DNA from: UMGS1307 sp964523005
GTDB taxonomy: Bacteria; Bacillota; Clostridia; Oscillospirales; CAG-382
NCBI GenBank assembly: GCA_964523005.1
Contig: CAZFZL010000016.1
Coordinates: forward strand, 1-20,759
Reading direction: 5' to 3'
DNA length: 20,759 nt
Under the pieces are notes generated by a model. The model saw nothing but the letters and a program-made list of their open reading frames with translations, had not been told where the DNA came from and ran no database searches. This document shows, piece by piece, positions 7,386 to 14,266 of this stretch. The position numbers were made by a program, and so were the translations under genes. The stretch's first letter is position 1. The number at the start of each line of letters is the position of its first letter.

Positions 7386-8447
7386 TCAAGAAAGCACGAT
7401 TTCTATGAGCACCGGGTTGTGATCTGAATATGAGAAGTCCGCGTCGATCGTTTCAACTGAAATAAGCTCAACATCTGGCGACAGGATGAATCCGTCGATT
7501 ACGTAATACTGTGTCAACGGGTCATCCGGGTCGTACGGCTGATTGAGCAAGCGGCAGGTCGGCAGCATATCGTCGTACGCGAAGCACCAGCCTTCGGCAA
7601 GCGAAGAGCGATCAAGCACACCGGGCGTCCAGTATCCCGCGTTTTTGATCTGCCATGTGTCGAGCGAGCCGGGAAACGTCTGATTGAAATCACCGCCGGC
7701 GATAACGTAATTGCCGGCTTCGTGTTCCTCTTCGAGTATTTTAAGCAACATTTTTGTCTGCGCTTCCTTGCCGCCTCCGTCGTCATACGCCTCAAGATGG
7801 AGGTTGACTACGACCAGCTCCCTGTCACTGCCGCTTATAGGTATACGGCACACGAGCAGGCAGCGCTTGAGGTTTGCTGTCCTGAGCGGCCAGCTGAACG
7901 GGCAGGGCAGCGATATGCGCTGAGCTTCGCTGATCTCAAAATCGGTCAGCGTAAGTATTCCGCTGTTGACTTTTCCTATCGGCGGCAGCGGAAACGGAAC
8001 AAACGGGCAGGAGTAGTTGAGCGCATAGGCGCTGCTTGTCAGCCCTAAATCGCTTTGGAGCGCCGATACTTCGTCAAAGCCGTAGCTGCGTGACGAATCG
8101 GAATCGACCTCCTGCAAAAGCAGTATGTCGGCGTCGAGCGTGGAAAGCGTCTGCTTTATTCCCGTGTAGTATTCGCTTAAGATCTCTTCGCTTTCGGGTG
8201 AGCCGTTGCCTTCGCCTCCGTCGAGGATGAAGCTTGCTCCGGCACCCAGTCCGCAGTATCCTATGTTCCATGTCACGATCCTGACTGTACCGACGCCCTG
8301 CTCTGCGGTTTCGCCGTCTGTCACGACCGAAACGCTTTCAACATCATCCGGGCGGTACTCCGTTACCGTCAGAAGAATCACGAATGCGGCGGCAAACACG
8401 ACTATCGCCGACAGGATCAGCAGGATCACTTTTATGGTTTTTTTCAT
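7386..8447 (-). CDS. Membrane-anchored endonuclease/exonuclease/phosphatase-fold protein
   Basis: This 353-residue protein has one N-terminal membrane segment (about residues 4-27) and then an extracytoplasmic EEP-fold domain. Visible motifs are VTWNIG (N61), LLLQEVD (E113), NLHLEAYDDGG (about 215), GGDFNQ (about 253) and the terminal SDHNP (D342, H343). These are the metal and catalytic positions of the DNase I/sphingomyelinase-like superfamily. The substrate could be nucleic acid, a phospholipid or an inositol phosphate, and is not resolvable here. AAGGAGA precedes the ATG at 8447. The gene follows the DtxR-family regulator by 30 bases on the same strand, so it is probably co-transcribed. 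Confidence 0.83.
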   Translation of the reverse strand: MKKTIKVILLILSAIVVFAAAFVILLTVTEYRPDDVESVSVVTDGETAEQGVGTVRIVTWNIGYCGLGAGASFILDGGEGNGSPESEEILSEYYTGIKQTLSTLDADILLLQEVDSDSSRSYGFDEVSALQSDLGLTSSAYALNYSCPFVPFPLPPIGKVNSGILTLTDFEISEAQRISLPCPFSWPLRTANLKRCLLVCRIPISGSDRELVVVNLHLEAYDDGGGKEAQTKMLLKILEEEHEAGNYVIAGGDFNQTFPGSLDTWQIKNAGYWTPGVLDRSSLAEGWCFAYDDMLPTCRLLNQPYDPDDPLTQYYVIDGFILSPDVELISVETIDADFSYSDHNPVLIEIVLS

Positions 8448-8477
8448 ATGCTCATCTCCTTGGTCCGGCGTGTGAGG

Positions 8478-8855
8478 TCAGTGTTTACATGCTGTGCTTT
8501 GTGCGTGCTTTTTCAGCGCTTCGAATGTCTCATCGCTTATGTCGTGCTCGATCTTGCAGGCGTCTGAAACGGCAATGTCCTCCGGTACGCCGATGCTGAT
8601 GAAAAGCTCTGACAGTACGGTGTGGCGTTCGTAGGTCTTTGCCGCTGCGCTGAGCCCTTTTTCGGTCAGCGTCAGCAGTCCGTCGGCATCCATTTCGAGA
8701 TATCCGCCTTCTTTAAGCAGCCCGACGGCGCGCGAAACGCTTGGCTTTGAATAATTCATATATTCGGCAACGTCGAGTGAACGCACGGCGCTGCTTTTTT
8801 TTGAAAGGATGTAGACTGTTTCAAGGTACATCTCACCCGATTCCTGCAAATGCAT
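8478..8855 (-). CDS. DtxR-family metal-dependent repressor, iron-type ligand set
   Basis: This 125-residue protein has an N-terminal winged helix (LDVAEYMNYSKPSVSRAVGLLKEGGYL, about residues 27-53) and a C-terminal dimerization and metal domain. It lacks the SH3-like third domain, as MntR does. The ligand positions resemble DtxR/IdeR: Met in EMYLE (M9, compare DtxR Met10, where MntR has Asp), H78, and C100-x-x-E103-H104 (compare DtxR Cys102, Glu105, His106). I infer that Fe(II) is the likely co-repressor. GGAGGG precedes the ATG at 8855, and a promoter lies just upstream. It is a plausible candidate to bind the TTAGC-N4-GCTAA boxes of the feo operon in this window. Confidence 0.87.
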   Translation of the reverse strand: MHLQESGEMYLETVYILSKKSSAVRSLDVAEYMNYSKPSVSRAVGLLKEGGYLEMDADGLLTLTEKGLSAAAKTYERHTVLSELFISIGVPEDIAVSDACKIEHDISDETFEALKKHAQSTACKH

Positions 8856-8890
8856 ACGATTACCCTCCGTTTACCTGATTATCTGACATC

Positions 8891-8919
8891 ATAATATCAT
8901 ATAATTATTGAAAAATCAA
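8891..8919 (-). promoter_or_regulatory. Promoter of the DtxR-family gene
   Basis: On the minus strand, TTGATT (8919-8914) and TATTAT (8896-8891) are separated by exactly 17 bases in an AT-rich stretch. It overlaps the copZ stop codon, which suggests that the regulator is transcribed independently of the copper operon. Confidence 0.55.
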
Positions 8920-9104
8920 GAGCGTTCCTCTGCGGTAAAGCCGAGATCGTCAAGCACCTGCTTTGCCTGCGTGAGCTTTGCCGCCTCCACCTCGACCGTT
9001 TTGCTGCCAAGGTCTATCGCGTGTGCGATCCCCTTTTCGGTCAGTGCCGTGTCGATGCGCTTCACGCACATTTCGCAGTGCATATCAGGTATGTTCAGCA
9101 TCAT
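8916..9104 (-). CDS. copZ: CopZ-like copper chaperone (HMA domain)
   Basis: This is a 62-residue single heavy-metal-associated domain with MHCEMC near the N-terminus and a C-terminal DDLGFTAEE helix-strand end typical of CopZ. It should carry Cu(I) to CopA in the cytoplasm. The start at 9104 is preferred because AGGAAAG lies just upstream. An alternative ATG at 9119 overlaps the csoR stop as ATGA but has no ribosome binding site. It is the third gene of the copA-csoR-copZ operon. Confidence 0.88.
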   Translation of the reverse strand: MMLNIPDMHCEMCVKRIDTALTEKGIAHAIDLGSKTVEVEAAKLTQAKQVLDDLGFTAEERS

Positions 9105-9115
9105 TTCATCTTTCC

Positions 9116-9415
9116 TCATTTCATCAGTTTTTGGATCGTTTTCACCAGATCGGTGACGACTTCTTCGTCGCCGTTTTTGATGTCAGTCACAACACAGCTG
9201 CGTATGTGATTTTCGAGCAGCTCACGGTTGAAGGCGTTCAATGCCGCCTGTACTGCCGCGACCTGTGTGAGCACGTCGGTGCAGTACGCTTCGTTTTCAA
9301 GCATATTCTGTATTCCGCGCACCTGCCCTTCGATCCGTTTCAGCCGGTTTTGAAGTGAGCAGTATTCCTCAGGCTCACGGTGCTTGGTTTTGTGGCAACA
9401 GCATTTTTCGTTCAT
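9116..9415 (-). CDS. csoR: Copper-sensing repressor CsoR
   Basis: This is a 99-residue all-helical repressor. The Cu(I) ligands are C45, H70 and C74, with the same spacing as Cys36/His61/Cys65 of the Mycobacterium tuberculosis CsoR. The conserved NRLKRIEGQVRGI segment is at 23-35. The N-terminus carries an extra Cys/His cluster (CCCH at 5-8, H12 and C19) that the core CsoR fold does not need. The ATG at 9415 overlaps the copA stop as ATGA. It should repress copA-csoR-copZ by binding the palindrome at 11661-11677 and release on Cu(I) binding. A longer in-frame reading up to 9631 is only the shadow of copA. Confidence 0.93.
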   Translation of the reverse strand: MNEKCCCHKTKHREPEEYCSLQNRLKRIEGQVRGIQNMLENEAYCTDVLTQVAAVQAALNAFNRELLENHIRSCVVTDIKNGDEEVVTDLVKTIQKLMK

Positions 9416-11646
9416 AGCTTCTTTCCTTTCAGTCTCAGTGCGTTGGTGACAACGAACAGCGAGCTCAGGCTCATTGCCAGCGCTCCGATCATCGGCGAGA
9501 GCAGCAGCCCGAATGCGGGGTAAAGTGCGCCTGCCGCGATCGGTATTCCGATGACATTGTAGCAGAACGCCCAGAACAGGTTCTGACGGATGTTGCGTAT
9601 CGTAAGACGGCTCAGCTTTATCGCCCTGCACACGTCTGTCAGCTCCGGCTTCATCAGTACGATGTCAGCCGAATCGACGGCGATGTCGCTCCCGCCGCCC
9701 ATCGCGCACCCGACATCCGCCTGCGTCAGCGCCGGCGCGTCGTTGATGCCGTCGCCGACCATCATGACGGTCTCTCCGCCTTTCTGATATTTTTCGACCG
9801 CCGCTGCTTTTTCAGTCGGAAGCACTTCGGCGACCGCTGCGTCGACTCCTGCCTGTGTACCGATGAACTCAGCTGCCGCTCTGTTGTCGCCTGTCAGCAG
9901 CACCGTTTTGATACCCATTGTCCGGAGCGCCGCGACCGCCTCTGCCGCGTCCGGCTTTATCGTATCCGCCAGCGCTATTATGCCGAGTGCTTTATCGCCC
10001 TTCGCAACGGTGACCACCGTCTTTCCCTCACTTGTCAGGCGCGTCGTATCGTCGTTGAAACGAGAGGTGTCGATCCCTCCTGCGCTCATGAGCGCGGCGT
10101 TTCCGGCGAGTATGCGTTCATTGCCTGCCGTCCCGGCAAGACCTTTGCCCGCGATGCTTTCGTGCTCCGAAACGGGATATGCCTTTGCTCCCTGCTCTTG
10201 ACAATAACGGCGCACGGCATCCGCGAGAGGGTGTGCGGAGAGCATTTCGAGCGACAGCGCAGCGCTCAGCAGCGTCTGCATATCACCGTCTGCGGCAAGG
10301 GCATCGGTGACGGCAGGTACGCCTTTTGTGAGCGTTCCGGTTTTGTCGAATATCACGGTGCCGACCTTGTGCGTTGTCTCAAGTGCTTCGCCGCTTCGTA
10401 TGAGTATTCCGTTTTGCGCGCCAAGCCCCGTCCCGACAATGATCGCCGTTGGTGTAGCAAGCCCCATTGCACAAGGGCAGGCGATAACCAGTATACAGGT
10501 AAATATTCTGAGCGCAAATGTGAATTCTTCTCCCGCGATGAGCCAGACAGCTGCGGCGATAAACGCGACGGCTGTCACTATCGGAACAAATACTCCGGCA
10601 ACCTTGTCAGCCGCGCGTGAGATCGGCGCTTTTTTGCCCTGCGCGTCTTCGACGAATCTGATTATTTTCGCGAGCGTCGTGTCGCCCCCGATGCGCGTGA
10701 CGCGGACATACAGAGCGCCGTCGACCGAAACGCTGCCGCCGATCACTTCATCTCCGACCGTTTTTTCAACAGGCAGGCTTTCACCTGTTAGCATCGCTTC
10801 ATTGACGCTCCCCGAACCCTCGATGATCGTTCCGTCGAGCGGTACTCTTGCGCCGGGCTTCACGAGGATCGTGTCGCCCACCTTTATCATATTCGTCGGT
10901 ACTTCCCACTGTCCGTTTTCGTCAACGAGAACAGCCGTGTCGGGAGTAAGCGTCATCAGCTTCGTGATCGCGCCCTTCGTCCTTTCCTTGCTTGCCGATT
11001 CAAGGTATTTGCCGAGCGAAACGAGCGCAATGACGACGGCGGCGGATTCATAATACAGTCCGTGCAGCGCGTGTGCGTTGTCGGAAACCAGAAACGTCAT
11101 GATGACGCTGTAAATGAACGATGCCGACGCGCTCAGCGCAACGAGTGTATCCATGTTCGGAACGCCGTGGAAGAGCGAACTGAATCCGTCGGTGAAAAAG
11201 TGCCTGCCGAGAAACAACACCGGTACGCATAGCAAAAGCTGTACAAGCGCGAAATTGAACGGATGTGTGTCTGCGGATATAATATCAGGCAGCGGTATAT
11301 CCGAAAACAGCATCGTACCCATGGAGAACATCAACAGCGCGCCTGCAAAGCAGCACGAAACGATAAGCGAGCGCTTTTCGGCATTTTGCGCCTTGCTCCT
11401 GTCGGGCTTCGCCGGCTTCGGCTTGTCGGGTGCTGCGTGAAGCACGGCAGTGAATCCGGCTCTTTTCACCTTGCTTATCAAAGCTTCCGGCGTGCACAGC
11501 GTCTCGTCGTATTCGACCGTAAGTCTGTTCATCGGAAGGTTAACCTCACTGCGAACCACGCCGAGGAGCTTGCGCGTGACGCGCTCGACAGCCGACGAGC
11601 ACGCCGCGCAGTGCATTCCTATTATATCAAAAGTATCTTTTTTCAA
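9412..11646 (-). CDS. copA: Copper-exporting P1B-type ATPase CopA
   Basis: This 744-residue ATPase has one N-terminal HMA domain (GMHCAAC, residues 10-16). Eight membrane helices are expected, including the transport motif CPCAMGLATP. The phosphorylation site is DKTGTLT, followed by the HP motif (SAHPLADAV) and the hinge GDGINDAPAL. The C-terminal helices carry YN and MSLSSLFVVTNALRL, the Cu(I)-type signature. The start is TTG at 11646-11644, fixed by GGAGG 7 bases upstream (plus-strand 11654-11658) and by the first residues KKDTFDIIGMHC. The longer reading from 11685 would pass through the operator and promoter. It exports Cu(I) across the cytoplasmic membrane and is controlled by CsoR. Confidence 0.95.
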   Translation of the reverse strand: MKKDTFDIIGMHCAACSSAVERVTRKLLGVVRSEVNLPMNRLTVEYDETLCTPEALISKVKRAGFTAVLHAAPDKPKPAKPDRSKAQNAEKRSLIVSCCFAGALLMFSMGTMLFSDIPLPDIISADTHPFNFALVQLLLCVPVLFLGRHFFTDGFSSLFHGVPNMDTLVALSASASFIYSVIMTFLVSDNAHALHGLYYESAAVVIALVSLGKYLESASKERTKGAITKLMTLTPDTAVLVDENGQWEVPTNMIKVGDTILVKPGARVPLDGTIIEGSGSVNEAMLTGESLPVEKTVGDEVIGGSVSVDGALYVRVTRIGGDTTLAKIIRFVEDAQGKKAPISRAADKVAGVFVPIVTAVAFIAAAVWLIAGEEFTFALRIFTCILVIACPCAMGLATPTAIIVGTGLGAQNGILIRSGEALETTHKVGTVIFDKTGTLTKGVPAVTDALAADGDMQTLLSAALSLEMLSAHPLADAVRRYCQEQGAKAYPVSEHESIAGKGLAGTAGNERILAGNAALMSAGGIDTSRFNDDTTRLTSEGKTVVTVAKGDKALGIIALADTIKPDAAEAVAALRTMGIKTVLLTGDNRAAAEFIGTQAGVDAAVAEVLPTEKAAAVEKYQKGGETVMMVGDGINDAPALTQADVGCAMGGGSDIAVDSADIVLMKPELTDVCRAIKLSRLTIRNIRQNLFWAFCYNVIGIPIAAGALYPAFGLLLSPMIGALAMSLSSLFVVTNALRLKGKKL

Positions 11647-11660
11647 GTCTTTACCTCCGA

Positions 11661-11677
11661 ATACCCTATGGGGGTAT
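11661..11677. promoter_or_regulatory. CsoR operator
   Basis: ATACCCTATGGGGGTAT is an almost perfect match to the known CsoR site layout (TACCC...GGGGTA). It covers roughly -8 to +9 of the predicted copA promoter, just upstream of the copA ribosome binding site. Confidence 0.9.
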
Positions 11678-11704
11678 ATTATCACGCAAGCTGCGTAAAG
11701 TCAA
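11676..11704 (-). promoter_or_regulatory. copA-csoR-copZ promoter
   Basis: On the minus strand, TTGACT (11704-11699) and TAATAT (11681-11676) are separated by 17 bases, overlapping the CsoR operator. The predicted leader is short, about 23 bases. Confidence 0.75.
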
Positions 11705-11754
11705 GCACGTTGGGACATTTTTTCGATAATTGTGAGTATCGCTGCCGAAAACGG

Positions 11755-11783
11755 TTGAAAAATGCGTTAAAATATGCTATGAT
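11755..11783 (+). promoter_or_regulatory. Promoter of the DUF3842 gene
   Basis: TTGAAA at 11755-11760 and TATGAT at 11778-11783 have a 17-base spacer. They lie 25 bases before the ATG at 11809. Confidence 0.65.
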
Positions 11784-11808
11784 ACAAAAAACGGCAATGG
11801 AGCGGAAC

Positions 11809-12219
11809 ATGAAAATACTTCTTATAGACGGACAGGGCGGAAAAATAGGAAAACAGCTCACCGAATCGATATTGACAAGCTTCCCGGAAGCAGAGCTTAC
11901 CGTCGTCGGCACAAATAGCTCCGCGACGTCAGCGATGATAAAGGGCGGTGCGAAGCTCGCCGCGACGGGAGAGAACGCCGTGATCGTGGCGTGCCGGAAA
12001 GCCGACATCATCGTTGGGCCGCTTGCGGTGGTCGTCGCCGATTCGATGCTCGGCGAAATAACTCCGGCGATGGCGCTTGCCGTTGCGCAGAGCGATGCGG
12101 TGCGTATACTCATACCGTCAAACCGCTGCAACAACCTCGTCGCCGGGATAGGTGAGATTACCGTCACTGAGATGATAAACGATGCTCTTTGCAAAATTGG
12201 AGCTATCCTCAGACAATAA
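11809..12219 (+). CDS. DUF3842 family protein
   Basis: This 136-residue protein begins MKILLIDGQGGKIGKQL, a Rossmann-like first strand and glycine loop typical of DUF3842. The sequence ends with a conserved-looking VRILIPSNRCNN segment and NLVAGIGE. No biochemical role is established for the family that I know of. The fold suggests nucleotide or small-molecule binding in the cytoplasm. GGAGCGG precedes the ATG at 11809, and the frame upstream of that codon is not coding. It is divergent from copA and stands 14 bases before the next promoter without a clear terminator, so some transcripts may read into the ABC operon. Confidence 0.82.
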   Translation: MKILLIDGQGGKIGKQLTESILTSFPEAELTVVGTNSSATSAMIKGGAKLAATGENAVIVACRKADIIVGPLAVVVADSMLGEITPAMALAVAQSDAVRILIPSNRCNNLVAGIGEITVTEMINDALCKIGAILRQ

Positions 12220-12230
12220 TTCATTTTTGG

Positions 12231-12246
12231 TATTGCAAATGCAATA
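12231..12246. promoter_or_regulatory. Perfect inverted repeat over the ABC operon -35, candidate operator
   Basis: TATTGCA-AA-TGCAATA is a perfect 7-base inverted repeat. It covers the -35 element and part of the spacer of the promoter at 12233-12261. I do not recognise it as the site of a named regulator, and it differs from the TTAGC boxes of the feo operon. Confidence 0.4.
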
Positions 12247-12261
12247 AAACTGTGGTAATAT
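12233..12261 (+). promoter_or_regulatory. Promoter of the FecCD-type ABC importer operon
   Basis: TTGCAA at 12233-12238 and TAATAT at 12256-12261 have a 17-base spacer. The predicted start near 12268 leaves a leader of about 170 bases before the first gene. Confidence 0.6.
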
Positions 12262-12267
12262 AACGCA

Positions 12268-12375
12268 TAAGCGTCCGCAGGACGCACTTCGTCAGACGGT
12301 CACAAGACCGCCGCATCGGCAGAAGCCGTACCGAAGCGTTTTCTTGAAAGAATTTTTTAATACCGTGTCACGAAG
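12268..12375 (+). ncRNA. Structured 5' leader of the ABC importer operon, candidate riboswitch or attenuator sensor
   Basis: Three short GC-rich hairpins stand in a row: GCGTCC-GCA-GGACGC (12271-12285), CGGTC-ACAA-GACCG (12297-12310) and CGGC-AGAA-GCCG (12317-12328). The second and third are enclosed by CTTCG (12287-12291) pairing with CGAAG (12332-12336). CTTCGT (12287-12292) can instead pair with ACGAAG (12370-12375), directly before the terminator. Such exclusive pairing is what a switch needs. I see no cobalamin-riboswitch core and cannot match a known class. The function is inferred from arrangement alone. Confidence 0.45.
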
Positions 12376-12414
12376 GCACGCCGCTTTTCAGAACGAAAAG
12401 CAGTGTGCTTTTTT
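12376..12414 (+). terminator. Leader terminator (attenuator) before the FecCD-type permease
   Basis: The stem is GCAC (12376-12379) and GCTTTT (12383-12388) against AAAAGC (12396-12401) and GTGC (12405-12408), with a 7-base loop and a small internal loop. Six T follow (12409-12414). It sits inside the leader, 24 bases before the start codon, so it should act as a conditional stop rather than a gene end. Confidence 0.65.
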
Positions 12415-12437
12415 ATGCTTTGAAACGGAGCTTACCG

Positions 12438-13511
12438 ATGAGAAACGGAACCATCACAAACAAATACAAAGCAGAAAAACGAAAGAAAGTCGTCGTGCTG
12501 ATAATACTTGCAGCCGCCGTGCTCGTGCTGGCGTTCGTGTGTCTGTTTGTCGGATCGTCGCGTATGTCGGTTTCAGACTGTATATCGGCGCTGTTGAGAA
12601 CAAGCTCAAGCGCTGCCGATGTGCGGATCATCTGGAATATACGCATACCGAGAGTGCTTGCCGCCGTAATAGCCGGCGCCGGGCTTTCCGTGTCGGGACT
12701 TATCATGCAGTCGGTGCTCAACAACCCGATGGCATCGCCCTCGACGCTCGGTGTTTCAAACGCCGCCGTATTCGGCGCAAACCTTTCCATTATCGCCTTT
12801 GCCGGCGGATTTCTCACGACAGGCAACAACCTTACAAACTATTCGACCGGCGCGAATCCGTATGCTGTTTCCTTCGTCGCGTTCGTGTTTTCACTGCTGT
12901 CGATCCTTCTGATACTTGCGCTTTGCAAGCTTCGCTCGTTTTCTTCCGGCGTGGTCGTGCTTGCCGGTATAGCGACAGGCTCGGTCTGGACAGCAGGGAC
13001 AGCGCTGCTGCAATTTTACGCGACGGATGTCGGACTGTCGGCGGCTGTGATATGGAGCTTCGGCGACCTCGGACGCGCAACTTATCTGACCGATCTTATC
13101 ATGTTCGCCGCCGTCGCCGTTGGCAGCACATTCTTTGCACTGATGGCGTGGCGCTATAACGCAATCCTTTCGGGAGATGCGCAGGCAAAGACAATGGGTG
13201 TGAAGGTAGGCGTGCTCCGCTTCGTATCGTTGCTTGCCGCGTCGATGATAACGGCACTGTGTGTTTCATATCTCGGTATGATCGGATTCGTCGGAATCAT
13301 CTGTCCGCACATCGTCAAAAAGCTGCTCGGACACAATCACAGATATACAGTACCTGCTTCGATACTTTCCGGCAGCCTTTTGTTGCTGCTTGCCGATACA
13401 CTTTCGAGAAGCATCGGCAGCGCGGCGATCCCGGTCGGAGCGATCACGACCCTGCTCGGAGCTCCGTTCTTTATCGCCGTGATATTCGGAAAGAAGGAGA
13501 ACGGCTCATGA
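12438..13511 (+). CDS. FecCD-family ABC transporter permease
   Basis: This 357-residue membrane protein of the BtuC/FecCD family transports iron chelates, haem, cobalamin or related metal complexes. After a basic N-terminus come about ten hydrophobic segments. Family motifs are RIPRVLAAVIAGAGLSVSGLIMQSVLNNPMASP, GVSNAAVFGAN, and the C-terminal GMIGFVGIICPHIVK coupling region. The start at 12438 has ACGGAG 7 bases upstream; the longer reading from 12405 would begin inside the leader terminator. The stop overlaps the ATPase start as ATGA. A single permease gene implies a homodimer. Confidence 0.92.
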   Translation: MRNGTITNKYKAEKRKKVVVLIILAAAVLVLAFVCLFVGSSRMSVSDCISALLRTSSSAADVRIIWNIRIPRVLAAVIAGAGLSVSGLIMQSVLNNPMASPSTLGVSNAAVFGANLSIIAFAGGFLTTGNNLTNYSTGANPYAVSFVAFVFSLLSILLILALCKLRSFSSGVVVLAGIATGSVWTAGTALLQFYATDVGLSAAVIWSFGDLGRATYLTDLIMFAAVAVGSTFFALMAWRYNAILSGDAQAKTMGVKVGVLRFVSLLAASMITALCVSYLGMIGFVGIICPHIVKKLLGHNHRYTVPASILSGSLLLLLADTLSRSIGSAAIPVGAITTLLGAPFFIAVIFGKKENGS

Positions 13512-14266
13512 TACAGGTGACTGACTTGACGTTCGCGTACGGAGCACATCCGGTGCTGCGTGGGATCAATATGGAAGTGCGCGGCGGTGAAATAGGCGCT
13601 GTGATGGGCAAAAACGGCTCCGGAAAGACGACGCTGTTCAAAAATTTGCTCGGTATCTGCCGCCCGCAGAGCGGAGAGGTGCTGTTTGAAGGCACGGATG
13701 TTACGAAAATATCGGCTCGCGAACGGGCGAAAATGATGGCGTACGTTCCGCAGGAAATACGCTTCGGAGCGTTGAGCGTTTACGACTCCGTCCTCATGGG
13801 ACGTGTCGCACGGTTCGGAATGCACGCAGGCAAGACAGACCGTGACGCCGTTGAAAAGCTGCTTTGCGAGATGAAGCTTGAGCATAAGGCGTTTGCGAGC
13901 GTGGACGAGCTTTCGGGCGGAGAGCGCCGGAAGGTCGCCGTCGCAAGAGCGCTTGCACAGGAGCCGCGGCTGCTCATATTCGACGAGCCGACCGGAAATC
14001 TCGACCTCGCGAACGAAATTCTCGTTATAAACGAGGCAAAAGCACTCGCGCTGGAACGCGGCATCTGCGTCCTTTGCTCTTTGCATGACCTCAATCAGGC
14101 GCTTGCGCTGGCTGACAGGTTCTTCTTCATGAAGGATGGCATCGTCAAATATCAAGGCACGGCTGAGCTGTTCACGCAGGAGCTCATAAGTGACGTTTAC
14201 GACGTCAACGTCAGAATAATAGAACATGAAGGCGAAAAAATAATTTTGGGAGAAAAAACGGTATGA
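13508..14266 (+). CDS. FecE/BtuD-type ABC transporter ATPase
   Basis: This 252-residue ATPase has Walker A GKNGSGKTT (34-42), the Q-loop in YVPQE, signature LSGGERRKVAVARAL (about 138), Walker B LLIFDEPTGNLD and an H-loop in SLHDLNQ. It energizes the upstream permease and is linked by ATGA overlaps on both sides, so translation is probably coupled. The substrate follows that of the permease and lipoprotein. AAGGAGA lies before the start. Confidence 0.92.
   Translation: MIQVTDLTFAYGAHPVLRGINMEVRGGEIGAVMGKNGSGKTTLFKNLLGICRPQSGEVLFEGTDVTKISARERAKMMAYVPQEIRFGALSVYDSVLMGRVARFGMHAGKTDRDAVEKLLCEMKLEHKAFASVDELSGGERRKVAVARALAQEPRLLIFDEPTGNLDLANEILVINEAKALALERGICVLCSLHDLNQALALADRFFFMKDGIVKYQGTAELFTQELISDVYDVNVRIIEHEGEKIILGEKTV

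Noticed and set aside
11682..12287. Minus-strand open frame of 201 codons opposite DUF3842
   Set aside because: It is the shadow of the DUF3842 gene and crosses two good promoters; no ribosome binding site.
12262..12437. Cobalamin or NiCo riboswitch as identity of the importer leader
   Set aside because: I could not find the B12-box core (GCCACTG with its partner strands) or the GCAGG/GGCAAC junction pattern. The leader is kept as unidentified.
13337..14227. Long minus-strand open frame of 296 codons opposite the permease end and the ATPase
   Set aside because: It is antisense to clear ABC genes with intact motifs, is of low-complexity basic composition, and has no family features.
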